NCBI GenBank assembly: GCA_030248065.1
Contig: JASAMV010005593.1
Span: 44,700 to 108,699, forward strand
Direction: 5' to 3'
From: Rhynchonema sp. JSB1_4
Taxonomy: Eukaryota; Nematoda; Chromadorea; Monhysterida; Xyalidae
Length of the DNA: 64,000 nt
Position 1 is the first letter of the stretch; every line of letters starts with the position of its first letter. The notes under the pieces were generated by a model. It had not been told where the DNA came from and did not search any database. It was given only the letters and a program-made list of their open reading frames with translations. Below, in pieces: positions 10,501 through 20,982 of this stretch. The translations under genes and the position numbers were made by a program.

Positions 10501-12748
10501 AGATATCTGGCGACCGGATCTGGCGACACAACGGTCAGATTCTGGGACATAAACACCGAACTGCCCCATACAACCTGTACCGGGCATTCCAGTTGGGTAT
10601 TGTGCATTTGTTGGAGTCCGGACGGACAGAAACTTGCCACCGCGTGTAAGGGTGGTCAGGTGCGACAGCAGTGTCTTGTTTTATTTTATTGCTGCTCTTG
10701 CTCGTCATTTTTACGTCGACAACTCAATCCTGAGCATTTCAGGTCAGATTGTGGAATCCTGAAAATGGCAAACCAATCGGCAAGCCGCTACTGCAGCACA
10801 GTGCCTACGTGTCGTGCCTTGCGTGGGAGCCGCTGCACATGAACGAAGACTGCCGGTTAGACTCGATTTATTGAGCTGTTGTTTGTCCCCTTTTGCAGAA
10901 TTTCAGTTTTTATCTGTCAACTGTCAGGTACCTAGCGAGTGCGTCCAAAGATGCCACGATTTGCATTTGGGACACCATTCTGCAGCAATGCTCGCGTCGT
11001 TTATCCGGCCACACTGCTTGCGTCACCTGTATTCGTTGGGGCGGCGAGGGTCTGTTGTATTCGGCGTCACAGGACAGAAGCATGAAAGGTTGTCCGGAAG
11101 GTTTTTATCAAACACACTGATCGGTCTAGTCCTGCCTGATAATCTAAACATGCATGATGAATGTTTCGATATCTACTGAGATCAGTGCTGTGGTGGGGGC
11201 GGGGGTTCCCCCAATGGCACCCTACCCGCCCCGGCCTGGTACACTACCCCCTACCTGCCCCGCTCTTGTACCCTACCCGCCCCGATTTTTGCCCTCAAGA
11301 TGCCCATTTTTCGGTCAAAAATGCCCAAATTTTGACCGAAAGCCCTTAAAAAGTGCAAAAAATTGCACCGATATATGCACTTTATAATAGCACATAAAAT
11401 TAGGCACGGAAAAACCTGTATGGTACCATACCCGCCCCGCCAAAGTAGCCAAGCACTGACTGAGATGGACAACCAATTTGGACCGGCCTCTAAGCTGTTC
11501 CCACTCAAATACTAAGAGATATGTGCACAAGTTAAACCTAATTACGACAACAGCAGTATTAAGCAAATCTTGGAATATCGTTAATGCAGGAGTCACGTGA
11601 CGAAAGCCCGCTCGGATCGCCGTGGTTGATTAAAAATTATTTTTTTCAATCAACCAATTTTCAGTTTGGCGTCCGGCTGACGGCACGCTGTGTCGCACGC
11701 TGCAGGGTCACGGACACTGGGTGAACACAATGGCATTACACACCGACTATGCATTGAGGACGGGCGCATTCGATCCCAAAGACGCCCAGATTGTGCCAAG
11801 CGATCAAATCAACGATAGAAAAACACTAAAATCGTTGGCCATGAAGCGGTATGCACAAGCAAAATCAACCAACGATGAAGTTGAAAGACTGGTGTCGGGA
11901 TCCGACGATTTTACGTTGTTCCTTTGGCTACCAAGTGTGGATAAAAAGCCGGTGGCAAGAATGACCGGACATCAGCAACTGGTCAATCAGGTTCGTTTTA
12001 TTGGGTGAAAACTGCGTAGCGTCACACTGGCGTAAAGTTTCGTTCTTTATTTTTCGTTAAAAAACGGTTGTTTCCGAAAAACTTTTTTTTTCAATTACTT
12101 TTCCATTGCTGGCACAAAATATGAGCACAAGACACAAAAGTAGAGCTTCATAGACAATTTTAGTCCGAACATCCGACCAGTTTGATCCGAACCAAAAACT
12201 CACCGATTTTGTGCCACAATTTCTTTGCGAAAAAAAACCGATAATAACCACCTTGAAAAATAAATGGGAAAGCGTCGGAAAACAACGGTCTTTTTCGTGA
12301 AAAAAGCAGTATCTTTTCGTCCGCCAGCACATGTTGCGTACAATGATTTTTGAATAATCTTGTTTCAGGTGATGTTCAGTCCGGATGGTCGATTGATCGC
12401 GTCGGCTTCGTTTGACAAATCCATCAAAATCTGGTGCGGTCGTTCAGGCAAATACATCACATCGTTGCGCGGCCATGTGCAGGCCGTGTATCAAATATCA
12501 TTTGCTGCTGATAGCAGGCTGATGGTATCAGGATCGAAGGATTCCACTTTGAAGGTATTCTACTCGTTTTTGACAAAAGCAGAAAATCTGATTACTGTTG
12601 ATTTCAGGTCTGGAATGTGCGCGAAGGCAAACTAGCACTGGACCTGCCTGGTCATGCTGATGAAGTTTATGTGGTGGATTGGAGTCCTGACGGACAAAGA
12701 GTAGTCAGCGCCGGCAAAGATAAATTGCTCAGAATATGGAGAAAATAA
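7532..12748 (+). CDS. NLE1: NLE1/Notchless, WD40 ribosome-biogenesis factor
   Basis: Eight exons join in frame: 7532-7776, 10272-10403, 10503-10659, 10743-10855, 10928-11088, 11665-11990, 12369-12554, 12608-12748. They give 486 residues, close to the roughly 485 of animal NLE1. Residues about 15-85 are the NLE domain (VTVQLKNDNGDDLGAPLDVP). Eight WD40 repeats follow, with GH and WD-type dipeptides at regular spacing (SLPGHEQPIVAAQFSPDGR, ATGSGDTTVRFWD, SASKDATICIWD, VSGSDDFTLFLW, SASFDKSIKIW, SAGKDKLLRIW). The insert between the fourth and fifth blades (LRTGAFDPKD) is typical of the family. Known role: binds the MIDAS domain of Rea1/Midasin to release assembly factors from pre-60S ribosomes in the nucleus. 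Intron 1 (2.5 kb) and intron 5 carry transposons; all splice sites remain intact. Confidence 0.95.
7930..8790. repeat. ATCTATCTATCGTCAACA phrase-repeat element, interrupted
   Basis: Six copies or near-copies of the phrase ATCTATCTATCGTCAACA lie at both ends of an A/T-rich core that carries the palindrome CGCGCGGTACGCGCG. The same arrangement occurs uninterrupted at 43527-44007. Here a second element (8239-8686) sits between GGCGACCCCCC and CCCCCCACCATC, where the other copy has only a C run. It lies in NLE1 intron 1. Confidence 0.75.
8239..8686. mobile_element. TATACTG-ended MITE nested in phrase-repeat element
   Basis: Begins TATACTGTCATAAA and ends GCCTGCCAGTATA, with a core rich in CCG(T)n and (A)nCGG tracts that can fold back. 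The same element is found in opposite orientation at 33005-33460, where an 8-bp target duplication is clear. Here the flanks are homopolymer C and the duplication cannot be read. The insertion is shown by comparison with the uninterrupted relative at 43527-44007. Confidence 0.7.
8820..9750. repeat. Degenerate G/C-run repeats in NLE1 intron 1
   Basis: Fragments of several MITE families: GGGGAGATACTGTACC phrases at 8820-9065 (also seen near 14050), a relative of the 11183-11458 element starting near 9192, and a core at 9350-9560 (AAAAGGGGTATTTTGGCG, then a TTTGACAACA segment) shared with the elements at 14990, 16653, 16976 and 44620. The core here is flanked by the phrase GTGTATCCGCGAGA instead of theirs. 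No intact target duplication found. Confidence 0.55.
11183..11458. mobile_element. hAT-type MITE in NLE1 intron 5
   Basis: Starts CAGTGCTGTGGTGG and ends CCAAGCACTG, flanked by the identical octamer ACTGAGAT (11175-11182 and 11459-11466). The interior carries the repeated phrase of CCCTACCCGCCCCG followed by GGTACAC-type motifs. 276 bp, no coding capacity. It lies about 95 bases after the exon 5 donor and leaves the acceptor at 11664 untouched. Confidence 0.88.
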
Positions 12749-13069
12749 ACAAATTGTTCGTTACTGTTATGTTGTTGTTTCACCATATTGTTATTGTTGG
12801 CTGGGAGAAGATAAATTTCAATCAGACACGCAGCGGAACATGTTTTATGGCTCAGAAAATATCTTTTGCAAATATCTAAATTGACTATCCGGTAATTTTG
12901 TAAAACGTGAGCGGTTTTCAGCGCATAATAACAAACTTGTGATACACATGGGTTGGTGACTACACCAGGGTGCACACACAACAAAACAAAATTCTTATAG
13001 GCTACCTATTTATCGAATGAACAATCTATACAAAACAAACGGCAGTTTATGAATAGACAAATCCTAAGC

Positions 13070-13802
13070 TCACGCCTGAGCGGCAGCTAATGCAGCTTCA
13101 AGTGTTTCCACCCTGATCTGAGCCTCGGCATGTGCAGCTCCGCTGGCCCCCGACATCTCTCGTTGCGCCGCTGCTAATTCGTCCTTGCATGCCTGCAACA
13201 AAAAATCAAGTGATGATAAACAAATACGATGCCAATAGTGAGACACGTTTTTGGTGCAGAATCAATTTATATGCACACCTTGGCATCAAGTTCGCTGACT
13301 GGGACCGCTTCTTCAGCCAACACTTGACACGAACTGTCCGGATTCACAGTGACCGTGCCGCTGCTAACTGAAAGTTAACCAAGATATCATTACGCATTTG
13401 TCATATAGAGGTCGACAAGGGCACTCACGAGTAAAACCTACCGAAATATTTTTCCTGTTTTCCAGCTTCTTCATGCACGATCAGAATGCCTGGTTTGAGA
13501 ACGGCGAACGTGGGCACGTGTTGAGGCAGAATACCGAGATCGCCGCTGTATGACGGCACGTCAACCTGTTTCACGTGCACTCCGTTGTAAAATGACTGAA
13601 ATGGGATAGAAATTAGATTAATGTTTGCTTCATCCGTAAACGAAATATTGTCCATTTCATTCATTGGAAATAAAACACAGACCTTTGCCGGACAAGCGAA
13701 CGTTAGTGGCAATCCCGTTTCCGTCGCCAAACTGCGGCATATGACACTCGACAAGTGAGAATTTCGACCGAGCAATGTCAGTGATCTGGCTAAATTATTC
13801 AT
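13070..13802 (-). CDS. ATP5F1D: ATP synthase subunit delta, mitochondrial
   Basis: Four exons on the minus strand, 13802-13683, 13595-13442, 13367-13279 and 13192-13070, join in frame to 161 residues, the usual length of the metazoan delta subunit (bacterial epsilon homologue). Residues 1-25 are an Arg/Ser/Leu-rich mitochondrial presequence. The beta-sandwich follows (LPLTFACPAK, VKQVDVPSYSGDLGILPQHV, VLKPGILIVHEE, SGTVTVNPDSSCQVLAEEAV). A C-terminal alpha-helical hairpin rich in Ala, Glu and Lys ends in LEAALAAAQA. The protein sits in the F1 central stalk and couples proton flow through the c-ring to ATP synthesis. It converges on NLE1; the two stop codons are about 320 bases apart, and that gap holds nothing I recognise. 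Confidence 0.95.
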
Positions 13803-13946
13803 TTTTATCGTGGTCGAGCGAGACGAAATTAGCTGTTTCTCACAACCCGCGATTATTCAACAAATGCAATTTCGCCCTGGGTCTCTGGAAAATATCGGCG
13901 AGTCGAATTATACCTTGTTGGCTTGGCCTGAAAAAGTTGCGTGAAA

Positions 13947-14340
13947 CATTAGCGTTGGAGGTACTCTGTACGGGGGTGCTAAAAAAGTATTAGCCATTTT
14001 GGATTTGGACAAAAAAGCGCACTTCTGGGGTGAAATTTTTAAAAATTGGGGGAGATGCCGTACCAGAGAGGGGAGATACTGTACCTGAGCGCGGGTGGCC
14101 ACACACCGAACCGGCAAGGGGGAGATATCGCGCGTTTGGGGGACCGCCTCCAGCAACAGCACTGATTTGGAGTGAAAATACCGATTTTGTATTATTTTGA
14201 GCCAAAAATTGCAACCTTCTGTACCACCCGGGGGCGGCGACCTGGCTACTGTACCAGGACGGAGCGTCAACCTACCTATTTACTGAACGTGGGGCGTGGG
14301 GGACCCCCTTCCCCAGCGACACCAGTGGGGCACACTACTA
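13947..14340. repeat. Relic MITE sequences
   Basis: The left edge (TTGGAGGTACTCTGTA) resembles the reversed right end of the element at 6414-6881. The interior has GGGGAGATACTGTACC and GGGGGAGATATCGCGCG phrases, and the right part ends with CCCAGCGACACCAGTG, a diverged form of the CAGTGGTGTCGTT terminus. No matching 8-bp flanks, so it is probably a mosaic of old insertions. Confidence 0.5.
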
Positions 14341-14981
14341 ATCAATCACGGACTCCAGTTTTGTGTGGGAAGGGCACTCCTGAGGCATACGACGGGACCT
14401 GGGGAAAACGTGATTTGAGCCTCAAAAACACTTCGTATGATTGTCATGGTCGCCGAAAACAATTGTAACATCTATTATGAGCTGAAGTTCATGCCTAAAA
14501 TACTTAAAACCTTATATATGACTGAATATTTAGCCAGACTGCAAATCAACCTTGTGTGCCGCAGCTTTCGTGCGTGAGCATTAGGGACGGCTAAATTTAA
14601 GATGTGCTGCCTCTTAAAAAAAATCTAAGCTTGCGCTGAACTGTGAGTTGTGACCGTGGCTCGTGACTAGCTCATTCCAATAATTGTTTCTGCACGTAAA
14701 CTATGTGACAGCTGCGACACCCAGGCGCTTCTTGCACTGAAGCTGCCGCTTTGCTGGTTAAGGGTTCAAGTTGTTAGATTTCGCTTACCACGCCAAAATA
14801 GATCCATATTCCTTTTCAGCGACCATGAAAACCATCAGAAATGTTTTAAGGCAATTTCTTGTTAATTACCTTTTCAAGGGAGGTCCCGTATACTTCCGGC
14901 CGGGTGTTCCGGAGTGCCGAAAAACAATGCAGCTCAGCTGGAGCAACTGATAAAGATGTCGCAAAGTCGCACCATCACGCA
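14341..14981. other. Intergenic, nothing recognised
   Basis: I see no supported gene or repeat boundary here apart from a short GGTCCCGTATACTTCC-like fragment near 14883, related to the termini of the inverted-repeat element at 45111-45821. Confidence 0.5.
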
Positions 14982-14989
14982 CGCCACGC

Positions 14990-15823
14990 CAGTGTAGTTC
15001 CTGGGGGGAGGGGGTCCCCCGGGGGTCCTCTCTTCGGGTAGTCTGTTCCCCCTCTATGGTACGCCTGCCCCACTGTTCCCCCTCCGGGTACGTCTGCTCT
15101 ATACTTGCGGGCCGGAAAAAAAACCGTTTTTTTTCCGGAAAAAAAACCGAAAAAAAACCGTTTTTTTCCGAGGCCCGGAAAAATACGTTTTTTTTTTCCT
15201 AAAATAAAACTAATTTCCAACTTTATAAAAAAACACTTATTTTTTTTTAAAAAAAAACCAAAAAAAATAAATAAAAAAGAAAAGAAACTAACAAAAACAA
15301 AATAAAACCGACCCAAAACAGTTCAAAATGAGCACTTTTTAATCTCCAATTGCATTTTTAGCATGTTTCAGGCCATTTCCCGACAAAATTTTCTCCAAAA
15401 TAGGCGTTTTTGGATCATGGGTATCCTTAAGTACTGGAAAAATATTTGGAAAAAAAAACGGTTTTTTTTCCGAAAAAAAACGGTTTTTTTTCCAAAAATA
15501 TATTTTGCGGAAAAATACGCAAGTATAGTCTGCTCCCCAAATTTTTGCCTAAACTAGGCAAATTTTGGCCTAAAATAGGCATTTTTAGGCATAAAATGAG
15601 TGATTTTTAGGTCAATGTCGTCAAAAATCGCCAAAATACCCTTTTTATTGAGATTTTTTTCCAAAAAGGAGCAAAAATGAGCCAAATTTTCGACCTCAAA
15701 AAATGACTTTCCTCCAAATTTGGGTCCTCCCCCCTTCTCCCCCCAGGTGGGTACGCCTGTTCCCCCTCCGAAAAAAGCGGGTACCGCACCGCCTGTTCCC
15801 CATCCGGGCCAGGAACTACACTG
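14990..15823. mobile_element. hAT-type MITE with nested insertion
   Basis: Termini CAGTGTAGTTCCTGG and CCAGGAACTACACTG are perfect inverted repeats flanked by the octamer CGCCACGC (14982-14989 and 15824-15831). Subterminal phrases are of the GGTACGCCTGTTCCCCCTCC type, and the core contains AAAAAGGGTATTTTGGCG-like and TTTTAGGCATAAAATG-like segments. It is interrupted by the TATACTT-ended element at 15100-15527. Noncoding. Confidence 0.92.
15100..15527. mobile_element. TATACTT-ended MITE, 8-bp TSD, nested
   Basis: Starts TATACTTGCGGGCCGG and ends CGCAAGTATA, flanked by the octamer GTCTGCTC on both sides (15092-15099 and 15528-15535). Subterminal tracts alternate CCG(T)7-8 and (A)7-8CGG and would form strong hairpins. 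A partial copy in opposite orientation occurs at 41384-41562 and 41983-42010. The 8-bp duplication places this family with hAT-like elements despite its atypical TA-start. Confidence 0.88.
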
Positions 15824-15831
15824 CGCCACGC

Positions 15832-16652
15832 CAACACAAACGAACAGCTCGCCGTTTCCACTGCAGTGCTGACGACGGGACGCGCTGACGGTGAGTGCAT
15901 GAAAATGAAACCTTCGGTTCGCTGAGCACAGCATTACCGTAATCACAGCGTCCTCTGTCTGTTTGGTGCTGTGTGTTTCAAACACACGGGCGCGGGACTC
16001 GGTTTATGGCATTTGTGTCAAGTGTCACTGTGTCACATACATAGTGACCAGTGGAAAAACCCATTTTTTTCAAAAACCAAATCAAAAAAGGTCCAAAATG
16101 AAATCAGAAAAGTAACCGATAGTTTATTTTGCCGAAAAATATATGTCTTTTGTTTGAAATGGCGAAAAATTTTCATGAGGCGAGGCTTTAAAAACCATGC
16201 CACAAAATCGTTTCAAATGGGACAAAAACAAGTGCAAACAGTGTAGTACTTGCTCAGGGTGTTGACGATAGATAGTAGATTGGGACCAGAGGTGGGAATC
16301 GGGCCGGGTTACCTCGGCCCGACGAGGTCCGGGGGTCGGCCCGGCCCGACAGTTCGGGCCGAGAAGTCCGGCCCGGCCCGACTTGGAAAAAAGTCGGCCC
16401 GGCCCGGCCCGATTTTTTCGGCCCGACTTTTTCTGATGATATTTTGAAGCAATTTTGGGGGCAAAAATTAATGTTTTTTGGTTTAAAAATACCTGATAAT
16501 CATGGAAGTCGGTACTAATTTGCAGAATCGCGAGAATAAACATTGGAAGTTTTAATGGAAGTGGTATTGTGCCCAGGCCAAGCCCCAAGTACTACCCTGA
16601 GTGCAAAGGATGCTTTTCAGTCCCAAAAACACACATCAAGGGCGGATCCAAG
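15832..16652. other. Intergenic with a one-ended GGCCCGG repeat fragment
   Basis: No gene supported. From 16287 to about 16440 is a fragment beginning CAGAGGTGGGAATCGGGCC with GGCCCGG tandem tracts. It is related to the element at 17532-18379 but lacks the opposite terminus. Confidence 0.5.
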
Positions 16653-17413
16653 CAGTGTAGTTCCTGGTCCGGAGGGGGAACAGGCGGTACCCCCTTTTTT
16701 CGGAGGGGGAACAGACGTACCCACCTGGGGGGGGGGCAGGGGGGGAGGGACCCGGAAGGGGGGAGGACCCAAATTTGGAGAAAAGTCATTTTTTGAGGTC
16801 GAAAATTTGGCTCATTTATCTCAATAAAAAGGGTATTTTGGCGATTTTTGACGACATTGACCTAAAAATCACTCATTTTATGGCTAAAAATGCCTATTTT
16901 AGGCCAAAATTTGCCTATTTTAGGTAAAAATTGGGGGAACAGTGGGGCAGGCGTACCATGGAGGGGGAACAGACGCAGTGTAGTTCCTGGGGGGGAGGGG
17001 GGTCCCCCCCTAAGGTACACTAACCGCCGCGACCAAGGTACACTAGTACACTAACCGCCGCGCCAGGTACACTAACCGCCTCAATTTTTGCCCAAAATAG
17101 GCATTTTTAGGCCTAAAATGGGTATTTTTAGGCCTAAAATGGGTGATTTTTAGGTCGATGTTGTCAAAATTCGCCAAAATACCCTTTTTATGGAGAATTT
17201 TTTCCAAAAAGGGCCAAAAATTGGTCAAATTTTCTACCTCAAAAAGTGACTTTTTCCTGGATTTGGGTCTTCCCCCCCCCTTCCCCCCCAGGGAGGTACA
17301 CTAACCGCCGCACGGAAAAAGGGGTAGGTACACTAATCGCCGCGCCGGACCAGGAACTACACTGAACAGACGTACTCGAGGGGGGACCCCCCTCCCCCCC
17401 AGGAACTACACTG
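16653..17413. mobile_element. hAT-type MITE containing a second MITE
   Basis: Starts CAGTGTAGTTCCTGG and ends CCAGGAACTACACTG, with identical octamers GATCCAAG at 16645-16652 and 17414-17421. The left part carries GGGGGAACAGACGTACCC phrases. It is split by the element at 16976-17364, which has the same terminal sequence, so without that insertion and its duplicated octamer the outer element is about 364 bp. Confidence 0.9.
16976..17364. mobile_element. hAT-type MITE nested in its own family
   Basis: Starts CAGTGTAGTTCCTGG and ends CCAGGAACTACACTG, flanked by AACAGACG (16968-16975 and 17365-17372). The flanks are themselves part of the outer element's phrase. Its phrases are GGTACACTAACCGCCGCG, unlike those of the outer copy, although termini and core are the same. 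A close relative lies at 44620-45017. Confidence 0.92.
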
Positions 17414-17531
17414 GATCCAAGGGGGCCACCACGGGGGCCATGGGCTGGGCCCCCCTTTGGTCCATTTGTCCACTGTTTCGGAAGGAAGAAGGAAAAAGGA
17501 CCCCTAAATCGCAGGATTTTCACTCTGGTAC

Positions 17532-18379
17532 CAGAGGTCGCAATCGGGCCGGGTTTGGCCGGCCCGGCCCGGCCCGAGCCCCCAAATCTCCGGCCCGGCC
17601 CGGCCCGACCCGTACCCCCAAATCTCCGGCCCGGCCCGGCCCGGCCCGAACCCCCAAATCTCCGGCCCGGCCCGGCCCGAATTTTTGGCTCAGATTTTAA
17701 CCCAATTTTTGTCATAATTTTTGCGATTTGTGAATCTATTTTTTGGTTGAAAATAAATTGTTTTCAATGGTGTGGCTGGGGTGGGTGGTGGGGCACGGCA
17801 CCCCTTAGGTACAGTAGGTAGGTATAGATTGACGCGCCATCCTGGTACAGTAGGTAGGTAGCCGCCCCCGGCTGGTACAGTAGGTTGCTATAAAATCGAT
17901 ATTTTTCACTCCAAATAGGCGAAAAATCGCGCGGTGCGCGCGAAATTGGCGTTTTAGAGCACATTTTCATCAAAATTTAGACATAAAAATTGTGTTCCCC
18001 CTAGCTCGGCCGGTACAGCAGGTAGGTTGTTGATTGTGGGCCTTTCTGGTGGTACAGTAGGTTGATTGCACGCCTGGGTAGCCACACCACTGATTGTTTT
18101 CCATGAAAAAGTCGTCAGATAGACAATACTGATCACTTACTTGCCGAATCCGTCAGAAACTTTAGTATTTTTTGACAAAAAAATCCCTACTTTTTCAGTA
18201 AAATAAGTCACTTCAGAAGCTTCGGGCCGGGGTGCCCGGCCCGGCCCGGCCCGACCCTCCAAATCTCCGGCCCGGCCCGGCCCGGCCCGAGCCAAAAGCC
18301 CAAAATCGCGGCCCGGCCCGGCTCGGCCCGGCCCGCCCCGGCCCGGCCCGAGGTCGGGCCGGCCCGATTGCGACCTCTG
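17532..18379. mobile_element. GGCCCGG-rich hAT-type MITE, 8-bp TSD
   Basis: Termini CAGAGGTCGCAATCGGGCC and GGCCCGATTGCGACCTCTG are perfect inverted repeats, flanked by TCTGGTAC (17524-17531 and 18380-18387). Subterminal arrays repeat a roughly 38-bp unit of CCCAAATCTCCGGCCCGGCC type. The element is interrupted by another MITE at 17765-18092. Confidence 0.92.
17765..18092. mobile_element. MITE nested in GGCCCGG element
   Basis: Starts CAATGGTGTGGCTGGGG and ends CCTGGGTAGCCACACCACTG, flanked by ATTGTTTT (17757-17764 and 18093-18100). Phrases GGTACAGTAGGTAGGT flank a core with the palindrome CGCGCGGTGCGCGCG. The same family forms the host unit at about 43421-45067. Confidence 0.9.
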
Positions 18380-18685
18380 TCTGGTACACTTCAAAGGTCC
18401 AAAAATCGCGCGCCTTCGCGGCGTGAAAAACCAGTCAACGAGTGATTGGTTGTTTCAATTTCTATGACGTCATGGTGAACCAATCATCATCGGACTTTCT
18501 CTTTCATAGGTTATTTTGTTGTTTCTTCCCGGTTTCTTTTTTTCAAAAGCCGGCACTTTTTAAAAAAACAAAATTAAGCATGGGATATTTTTGACGTTGT
18601 TGTCCCCAGAATGCATGAAATCTGCTCAATTTTCACCACAAAGCGCAAAAATTTTCTCCCAAATGTATTATAGCGTATTGTCGGA

Positions 18686-19462
18686 CAGTGGTGTCGTTGG
18701 GAAATCAAAAAGCCAGGATACCGGATACCGTAAAAACCTAAACAGAAGGGGGGCTCTATTAACTCACTCACCCCATTTTGGGGGGGGCTCTATTACGGGG
18801 GGCCTCTATTAATTCACTGACCCGAACCTGAAAAAATTGTTCCCAGAAATATCCCCAAAAACCCCTGAAAAGGGGTTTGAAAGGATGTTTTTTCGCTTGT
18901 AATCGCATTCATTCGTGTCTATTCGTCAATAAGAGGCGTATTATGTGCTCTGAACGAACAACAAACGTGCATAAATGTACCTGTGCACTACTATCAAGCG
19001 TTAATACACTACTGTATGGGCGATGTTACTTAGGGGGCTCTATTCCGGGGGGGGGGCTCTATTAATTCACTGACCCCTTTTTGGCGGGCTGTATTACGGG
19101 GGGGCCCTATTCCGGGGGGCTGTATTTAGGTTTTTACGCTACCCAAAATCCAAAATTTTCGGATACCGGATCGGATACCCAAAATGAAAAATCTCGGATA
19201 CCAGGGGGTTGCTCCCTAAAATAAAAAATCTCGGATACCAATTTTTAGAGGAAAATCGAGCAAAATGGGTGTTGAAAACGCAAAAATGGTCATTTTGGGG
19301 GTTATGCTTGCGCCAGCAAGCGATTTTGAGCATTTTGGATTTAAAAATGGGCGATTTTTACGGTTTTCAGAAAAATTTTAGGGGAGGATACCCCTGGGTG
19401 AAAAAATCAAGATACCGGATACAAGCGGGGGTTACCCCCCTCCCCCCCCAACGACACCACTG
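18686..19462. mobile_element. hAT-type MITE, CTCTATT phrase family
   Basis: Starts CAGTGGTGTCGTTGGG and ends CCAACGACACCACTG, flanked by TTGTCGGA (18678-18685 and 19463-19470). The interior has GGGGGGCTCTATTACGGGG-type phrases, ACCGTAAAAACCTAAA near the left and its reverse near 19116-19135. The insertion site lies in a TATTGTCGGA-AACAGAACCC sequence, which resembles the terminus of the 42421-43052 repeat. Confidence 0.92.
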
Positions 19463-19620
19463 TTGTCGGAAACAGAACCCGGGGTTCTATTTTTCACTGG
19501 GGAATCCCCCATCCCCCTCCCAGCCGCATTTTGGGAAAAGCTAGTCCAGTTTCAAAATAGACTTCCCTTTTTCTCAGACTTAGGCTTTCCAATGCTAAAA
19601 CTTTCCATTTTTATAATTGG

Positions 19621-19671
19621 GCTTAGGCCTAGGCTTAGGCTTACTACTAGGCTTAGGCGTAGGTTTAGGCC
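19621..19671 (+). repeat. Degenerate TTAGGC telomere-like block
   Basis: Four exact TTAGGC hexamers separated by degenerate units (TAGGC, TAGGT) within about 50 bp; another TTAGGC lies at about 19580. TTAGGC is the telomeric unit of nematodes. This short interstitial block may be a repaired break or chance enrichment. Confidence 0.5.
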
Positions 19672-20982
19672 AACCCGTGCCTTCTATCGCGAAATCGAAA
19701 ATTCGCGTTTTCTCTCTGTCAAGGCAACTGGGCTAGCTTTTCCCAACATGGCTCCCAGCCTTTACACTGCTCAGAAAGGTATTAAACACCGTTTTTCGCA
19801 GCATTGTGTTTTTGGTCCAAAATGGCAAAAAATGTTTTTCGGAAAATTGTTCTTGAGGGTCCGAAACTGTGTTGGAAATCTTTTAAAAACAGGCCGAATG
19901 AAACTGGTGAAAACAAGGCCGTTTCTGGTCTAAAATACACACATGGTAAGTAAGCCACAAACAACCAAACACTGCTGAAAAGTGCGCTTCGGCCTTCGGA
20001 ATTCTTTAAGTAAAGCACTGAAAAACCGTTTTTTTCACAAATGTAAATTGCTGATTCATTGGGCACTGCAGTTTCTGTGCCTTCAATGGCGCTTTTGTCT
20101 TTGCACTACGCTTCACAACAGCAGTTTTTGGGTACTATTTTCGGGTTTTTAATTTTTCGGCTTTTCACAAAATGTAAAGAGCCGGTTTTTTCGCGACCAC
20201 CAAGCGAGATGCACTTTATACCATGGGCGGGCGATATCCGATGTGAGACCTAATGGTCCTCCGAGCGATGCAGTGCATCTCAGCATGCGTGCAGAGCCCG
20301 CACGATGTGGCATAGTGGGACGATTGTCGACAGTTCAGGCACCGGCACCGTGGAACTGGACTCCCTGTTGGGCTGAACATCCGCCGCACTGCTCTCCTCA
20401 CTACCACCAGCCAGTCACCCACCACCACGTTTGGCGCATTACCGAACGCATCGAAAGCAACGCATAACTACTACCACTGTCTGGGTTTTTGTGCAATGCT
20501 ATCTGCTATGTACAGGGTTTAGACATGGTATGTGTCTGATAATCTTTTAAAAAAATTTGTGTATGTTTGTTATGCTACCGCATTCGCATGTGATTTGCCT
20601 ACATTGATCTTAAATTTCGGGAATTTCACTGGTTAAGCCTCAGCCATATGCAATTTCCGTTTGTCGCCAGATCCTCTGGTCTTGTTGTTGCGTGCTCAGT
20701 GCTCTTGGCGTAATCATGACTTCATGTATTTCCAATCTGATTACGCCGGTGCAGAAGCGTTAAGACAAAAACATTTGGTTTCCAGACAGGCGGGCCATCC
20801 ATGTTGCCGATCTATAATGTGCCTGCAATTGAATTGAGTCATGTGATGTGATCCACACCACTTGAACAAAATAATCAAACATGTGATCAGAAAACCAAGC
20901 GCGCAAAAAATTATTGTCGACCGACACCTTTGACCTTTAACTCGATGGTTGATGAGCGGATCAGAGATCGGGAACGACGTTA
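19672..20982. other. Region upstream of the receptor phosphatase gene
   Basis: No gene or intact repeat recognised. It should contain the promoter of the receptor phosphatase gene, but no TATA box or other element can be assigned with confidence. Confidence 0.4.

Noticed and set aside
13947..14340. Intact MITE
   Set aside because: Termini belong to different families and the flanking octamers differ; called a relic mosaic instead.
17532..18379. Rho-type or intrinsic terminator-like GGCCCGG hairpins
   Set aside because: They are tandem arrays inside a transposon with 8-bp duplications, not at gene ends.
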